From: an uncultured Alphaproteobacteria bacterium
GTDB taxonomy: Bacteria > Pseudomonadota > Alphaproteobacteria > Minwuiales > Minwuiaceae
DNA: 8,602 nt
Assembly: GCA_913064755.1 (NCBI GenBank)
Contig: CAJYBQ010000110.1
Span: 1-8,602 of the forward strand
Reading direction: 5' to 3'
The stretch's first letter is position 1. Each line of letters opens with the position of its first letter. The notes under the pieces were generated by a model that saw nothing but the letters and a program-made list of their open reading frames with translations, searched no databases and was not told the origin of the DNA. Position numbers and translations under genes: made by a program. Of this stretch, positions 5,789 through 8,602 are shown piece after piece.

Positions 5789-6829
5789 TCAGTCCGAGTT
5801 CAGCAGCACCTGGCGCAGGGTCTTCATTTCCTCCAGCGCCCGGCCGGTGCCCATGGCCACGCAGGACAGCGGCTCGTCGGCGATGGACACGGGCAGGCCG
5901 GTTGCGTGGCGCAGCACGTAGTCCAGGTTGCCCAGCAAGGCGCCGCCGCCGGTCAGGACAATGCCCTTGTCCACGATATCCGCGGCCAGTTCCGGCGCGG
6001 TGTGTTCCAGCGCGACCTTGCAGGCCTCGATGATCGCGCCGACCGGTTCGGCCAGGCTTTCGGCGATCTGCCGCTGGGAGATGATGAGTTCCTTCGGCAC
6101 GCCGTTCATCAGGTCGCGGCCCTTGATCTCCATCGTGGAGCCGTCGCCTTCGTCGGGCGGGCAGGCGGAACCGATTTCCTTCTTGATCCGCTCGGCCGAG
6201 CTCTCGCCGACCAGCAGATTATGGTTGCGGCGGATATAGGCGATGATCGCCTCGTCCATCTTGTCGCCACCGACACGGACCGAACGGGAATAGACGATGC
6301 CGCGCAAGGACAGCACGGCGACTTCCGTGGTGCCGCCGCCGATGTCGACGACCATCGAACCGGTCGGCTCCGTCACCGGCAGGTTGGCCCCGATCGCCGC
6401 TGCCATCGGGTCCTCGATCAGGAACACCTGGCGGGCGCCGGCGGATTCAGCCGATTCCATGATCGCGCGGCGTTCCACCTCGGTTGATCCGGACGGGACG
6501 CAGATGATCACCCGCGGGCTGGCGAAACTGCGCCGGTTGTGCACCTTGCGGATGAAGTGCTTGATCATGTCCTCGGCCACGTCGAAATCGGCGATGACGC
6601 CGTCCCGCAGCGGGCGAATCGCCTCGATGTTGCCCGGCGTCCGGCCCAGCATCAGCTTTGCCGCGTCACCCACGGCCAGCACGTGCCGCTTGCCCTTGAT
6701 GGTGGTGATGGCGACGACGGATGGTTCATTTAGGACAATGCCGCGACCCTTAACGTAGACCAGCGTGTTTGCTGTTCCGAGGTCGATCGCCATGTCGGCG
6801 GAAAGCCAGCCAAAGAGATTAGCGAACAT
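5789..6829 (-). CDS. mreB: Rod-shape actin homologue MreB
   Basis: Bacterial actin that forms membrane-bound filaments and guides lateral cell-wall synthesis. The length is 346 residues, matching the family. The N-terminus MFANLFGWLS is the expected short amphipathic membrane anchor. Phosphate-1 loop DLGTANT (16-22), VPSGSTEVERRA (111-122), phosphate-2 DIGGGTTEVAV (162-172), VRVGGDKMDEAI and LTGGGALL are all present. The start at 6829 is fixed by this conserved N-terminus. An in-frame ATG at 6925 adds 32 residues without MreB character. An oddity is IEDPMAAAIGA (138-148): MreB normally has Glu-Pro here, and the Glu placed as Glu140 in Caulobacter MreB is Asp140. mreC and mreD do not follow; an ATP-grasp gene does, 35 bases on. 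It may be the only MreB or a second, solitary copy. Confidence 0.97.
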   Translation of the reverse strand: MFANLFGWLSADMAIDLGTANTLVYVKGRGIVLNEPSVVAITTIKGKRHVLAVGDAAKLMLGRTPGNIEAIRPLRDGVIADFDVAEDMIKHFIRKVHNRRSFASPRVIICVPSGSTEVERRAIMESAESAGARQVFLIEDPMAAAIGANLPVTEPTGSMVVDIGGGTTEVAVLSLRGIVYSRSVRVGGDKMDEAIIAYIRRNHNLLVGESSAERIKKEIGSACPPDEGDGSTMEIKGRDLMNGVPKELIISQRQIAESLAEPVGAIIEACKVALEHTAPELAADIVDKGIVLTGGGALLGNLDYVLRHATGLPVSIADEPLSCVAMGTGRALEEMKTLRQVLLNSD

Positions 6830-6844
6830 GATGTCTGAACCGGT

Positions 6845-6877
6845 CCTGATATGTCTGCTATCAGGCTGTCCGCCTGA
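6845..6877 (-). promoter_or_regulatory. Two mutually exclusive hairpins in the mreB leader
   Basis: In plus coordinates CCTGATA (6845-6851) pairs with TATCAGG (6859-6865), a 7-bp stem with a 7-base loop. TCAGGC (6861-6866) pairs with GCCTGA (6872-6877), a 6-bp stem with a 5-base loop. The two share bases 6861-6865, so only one can form. The first ends 15 bases before the mreB ATG and would cover an AGGA-like ribosome site. Pairing is seen; function is inferred. Confidence 0.4.
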
Positions 6878-6881
6878 CGGG

Positions 6882-6908
6882 ATAATGCGTGGCCCTTTTG
6901 TTGCGCAA
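6882..6908 (-). promoter_or_regulatory. Candidate mreB promoter (weak)
   Basis: On the minus strand TTGCGC (6908-6903) and CATTAT (6887-6882) are spaced by 15 bases, in the 215-base gap before mreB. The spacing is short and a start site downstream would fall inside the leader hairpins, so this is only a candidate. Elsewhere in the gap an inverted repeat, CCGGTT/AACCGG (6913-6918 and 6924-6929), is present without a T-run. Confidence 0.2.
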
Positions 6909-7044
6909 GCCGCCGGTTCACGCAACCGGATTCACGGGCTGGGTGACTGGCATGGGCGATTTCGGGCCGGGGGGCGTTCAGTTACGCGGAGATTGTGGCA
7001 GGAAGCGGGCAGGTCGCGACGAAAGCCGACGCGGGCCGATCAGA

Positions 7045-7671
7045 TCAGCAGGTCGGAACTTCCACGTAGGCCCGGTCCACCTCGTTGCTGTCGTTCCGCA
7101 GGTTCCTGAACAGTGCGTCGAGCATGGGACCGATCAGGGAGGCCATGGCACCACATGATCCCTCCGTCTTGACGTCGCCTTCGAACACCGGTCTGCCATC
7201 CGCGTTTTCCACCAGGGTGAGGGCGACCGTTGCCGGCCAGGTGGTGAAGCGATGCCGTTCCTCCCGATCCCCGATGTAGATCCGCTCGATATCCTGAACC
7301 TGGCGCCCGTCTCTCAGGGTGACCAGGCGGCGGCGCGTGATGTATTCGGGAAACAGGACGACATGCTCATGGTCGATCCCCTCCTGGACTTCCGCCTTCA
7401 GCGTGGCGGTGAAGCGCGGGGCGTCCGATTCATCGACGACCCTGAAACCGGCTTTCACCAGTCGCTGCGCCAGGGCCTTGTTGAAATCGGCTTCCGCCAG
7501 GCTGTCGCCCTGGCGTGCGATCGCCACCGTTGCGCCGATGGTCGCGATCTCGTCGATCCGGCTGTGATGGGTGATCGAGACCGACTGGGTGGGCGTGCAG
7601 GCCGCCGCCAGCAGAAACAGGGGCAGGGTGGCGAGGACGAGCAGGAAATGTCGGATGCTGGCGTGTTTCAT
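7045..7671 (-). CDS. Small predicted lipoprotein, possibly DUF4136-like
   Basis: A 208-residue exported protein. The first 25 residues form a signal peptide: basic start MKHASIRH, hydrophobic core FLLVLATLPLFLLAAA, then Cys25 followed by TPTQ. The box AAAC is a slightly atypical lipobox, with Ala at -3. The mature part has ADFNKALAQRLVKAGFRVVDESDAPRFTATLKAEV and ends with CGAMASLIGPMLDALFRNL, a pattern like alphaproteobacterial DUF4136 lipoproteins. That family name is tentative. No enzymatic motif is seen. It probably faces the periplasm, anchored in a membrane. The start at 7671 follows from the signal peptide. An in-frame ATG at 7743 would place 24 charged residues ahead of it. No clear ribosome binding site is visible. 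It lies between thiG and mreB on the same strand, with gaps of 155 and 215 bases. Confidence 0.85.
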   Translation of the reverse strand: MKHASIRHFLLVLATLPLFLLAAACTPTQSVSITHHSRIDEIATIGATVAIARQGDSLAEADFNKALAQRLVKAGFRVVDESDAPRFTATLKAEVQEGIDHEHVVLFPEYITRRRLVTLRDGRQVQDIERIYIGDREERHRFTTWPATVALTLVENADGRPVFEGDVKTEGSCGAMASLIGPMLDALFRNLRNDSNEVDRAYVEVPTC

Positions 7672-7716
7672 GATCGGGCGAGGATGCACCGGGTAGCCCG
7701 ATACCGCCAGCCTTCC

Positions 7717-7755
7717 GCCGATCACAGTTTGCCGGAAATGCAAAAAGTGATCGGC
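7717..7755. repeat. Long near-perfect stem-loop between thiG and the lipoprotein gene
   Basis: GCCGATCAC (7717-7725) and GTGATCGGC (7747-7755) form a perfect 9-bp stem. After a 2x2 internal loop, TTTGC (7728-7732) and GCAAA (7740-7744) add 5 bp around a 7-base loop. No T-run follows on either strand, so it is not a simple terminator. It could be an operator, a processed RNA end or a REP-like unit. Confidence 0.6.
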
Positions 7756-7775
7756 ACGGGCCGCGAAATCACCAG

Positions 7776-7793
7776 AAAACGGCCAACGTGGCC
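7776..7793 (-). terminator. Weak candidate terminator after thiG
   Basis: On the minus strand a GGCCA-CGT-TGGCC hairpin (7793-7781) is followed by GTTTTC (7780-7775), 34 bases beyond the thiG stop. The stem is only 5 bp and the T-run is four, so strength is doubtful. Confidence 0.35.
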
Positions 7794-7826
7794 TTCCGCC
7801 GACTGCCGGCGCGGGACCGTTCGGTG

Positions 7827-8495
7827 TCAGATCAGGCCGGCGAGGGGGCTGGACGGATCGGCGTACATCTTCCGCGGCATGCGACCGGCGAGATAGGCCA
7901 GGCGCCCTGCCTCGACCGCGTGCTTCATCGCCCGGGCCATCAGGATCGGGTCCTTGGCCTCCGCGATGGCCGTGTTCATCAGGACACCGTCACAGCCGAG
8001 TTCCATGGCGATGGCCGCGTCGGAGGCCGTGCCCACCCCGGCATCGACCAGCACGGGGACGGAGGCCTGTTCGACGATCAGGCGGATGTTCACCGGGTTC
8101 TGGATGCCGAGGCCGGAGCCGATGGGCGCACCCAAAGGCATGATTGCCACGGCCCCCGCGTCTTCCAGACGCTTGCAGATGACCGGGTCATCGCTGCAAT
8201 AGACCATGACCTGAAAGCCTTCTTTGGTCAGCGCTTCCGTCGCCGCCGGCATGCCTGGCGCATGGCCAGCCGCGCGAATTTTCGCCAACGTCTCCTCAAT
8301 CGCTTGAGCGACTGGCGCCGCTTTTGGATCGCCTGGATAGCCCATGGATTGCGACAGGTCTGAGGGGCCGATGAAGAACACATCGACGCCCGGAACCGTC
8401 AAAATCGCATCAACCTGTGGCACCGCTTCAGCATCTTCAATCTGCACACAAACCAGCGATTTCGCGTTCGCGGACTCTCCAACGTCCTCCATCAT
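7827..8495 (-). CDS. thiG: Chimeric frame: HpcH/HpaI aldolase fragment joined to the C-terminal half of thiazole synthase ThiG
   Basis: A 222-residue frame. Residues about 89-222 are the C-terminal half of ThiG, which makes the thiazole phosphate of thiamine: KEGFQVMVYCSDDP, AIMPLGAPIGSGLGIQNP, VPVLVDAGVGTASDAA, VLMNTAIAEAKDP and AGRLAYLAGRMPRK are near-textbook. Residues about 9-85 are not ThiG but the middle of an HpcH/HpaI aldolase, with VQIED and FIGPSDLS. The ThiG half that carries the Schiff-base lysine is missing, so thiazole synthase activity is not expected. The aldolase piece also lacks its N-terminal catalytic His/Arg region. Ile and Lys codon choice changes at the join. The first ATG is 8495, but the frame stays open to the right edge, so the true start is unknown. 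The product is either a broken hybrid of two TIM-barrel halves or an artefact of sequence joining. Confidence 0.9.
   Translation of the reverse strand: MMEDVGESANAKSLVCVQIEDAEAVPQVDAILTVPGVDVFFIGPSDLSQSMGYPGDPKAAPVAQAIEETLAKIRAAGHAPGMPAATEALTKEGFQVMVYCSDDPVICKRLEDAGAVAIMPLGAPIGSGLGIQNPVNIRLIVEQASVPVLVDAGVGTASDAAIAMELGCDGVLMNTAIAEAKDPILMARAMKHAVEAGRLAYLAGRMPRKMYADPSSPLAGLI
8244..8474 (-). pseudogene. Internal fragment of an HpcH/HpaI-family aldolase
   Basis: Part of the chimeric frame, about 77 residues (residues 8-84). Glu20 in VCVQIED and Asp46 in GPSDLS are 26 residues apart, the same spacing as the two metal ligands of E. coli HpaI (Glu149 and Asp175). These enzymes cleave 4-hydroxy-2-oxo acids to pyruvate plus an aldehyde. 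The regions before and after are missing. Four of five Ile codons are ATT and the three Lys codons are AAA, unlike the GC-ending choices that follow in the ThiG part. This suggests a different genomic or organismal origin. Confidence 0.75.
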
Positions 8496-8602
8496 CCCCC
8501 CACGGCCCCAGCGGTCCGGTCGAGTTCCCGCCTCCCGGCCCCGCCCACCTCCCCGCCTCCATTTGACCGATTCCCCGGCCCGGTCAACCCCCGACGCCGT
8601 CG
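8496..8602. other. C-rich right edge with no recognisable gene
   Basis: The last 107 bases are very rich in C on the plus strand. The minus-strand frame of the chimera stays open through them but encodes a Gly/Arg-rich stretch with no aldolase or ThiG resemblance. No other feature is supported here. Confidence 0.5.

Larger units (their letters stand above)
7710..7802. repeat. 12-base direct repeat bracketing the intergenic hairpins
   Basis: GCCTTCCGCCGA occurs at 7710-7721 and again at 7791-7802, same orientation, 81 bases apart. The first copy runs into the arm of the long stem-loop; the second lies just upstream (minus strand) of the thiG terminator candidate. Chance in GC-rich DNA cannot be excluded. 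Confidence 0.35.

Noticed and set aside
5753..6487. 244-residue plus-strand open frame
   Set aside because: Antisense shadow of mreB.
6830..6925. MreB start at 6925
   Set aside because: The extra 32 residues have no MreB character and would bury the conserved amphipathic N-terminus.
6913..6929. CCGGTT/AACCGG inverted repeat as terminator of the lipoprotein gene
   Set aside because: Six-bp stem but no T-run in the transcribed direction.

Overview
The window is GC-rich and tightly packed. It looks like a chromosomal segment of an alphaproteobacterium, probably Rhodospirillales-like. The basis for this is the close agreement of the MreB and RibB proteins with alphaproteobacterial versions as I remember them, the strong preference for G/C at third codon positions, and promoter sequences of the TTGAC-N16/17-TAG type. 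No tRNA, rRNA, insertion sequence or CRISPR array was seen.

Layout from left to right. An amidase-signature hydrolase (minus strand, C-terminus cut by the left edge) is divergent from a plus-strand protein. That protein joins an N-terminal acyl-CoA N-acyltransferase-like domain to a C-terminal cyclic-nucleotide-binding domain. Next is a plus-strand alpha/beta hydrolase with its own good ribosome binding site. After it comes a roughly 440-base non-coding leader with a likely promoter, a complete FMN (RFN) riboswitch and a hairpin that can bury the ribosome binding site. This leader controls a stand-alone ribB (riboflavin synthesis) that starts with TTG.

The right half is on the minus strand. 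Read in the direction of transcription it contains a thiG-derived reading frame at the right edge, a small lipoprotein gene, mreB, and an ATP-grasp ligase whose 3' end overlaps that of ribB tail to tail. mreB and the ATP-grasp gene are 35 bases apart and probably co-transcribed. mreC and mreD, the usual partners, do not follow mreB.

Three things deserve most attention. (1) The rightmost reading frame is a chimera. An internal piece of an HpcH/HpaI-type aldolase is joined in frame to the C-terminal half of ThiG, and Ile and Lys codon choice switches abruptly at the join. This is either a real recombination or an assembly join near a sequence end. (2) The acyltransferase fused to a cyclic-nucleotide-binding domain is a candidate second-messenger-controlled acyl transfer enzyme. 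(3) mreB is paired with an ATP-grasp ligase instead of mreCD, and its protein has Asp where MreB normally has the catalytic Glu. Several non-coding hairpins, in the ribB leader, the mreB leader and the thiG/lipoprotein gap, are not explained by the genes alone.
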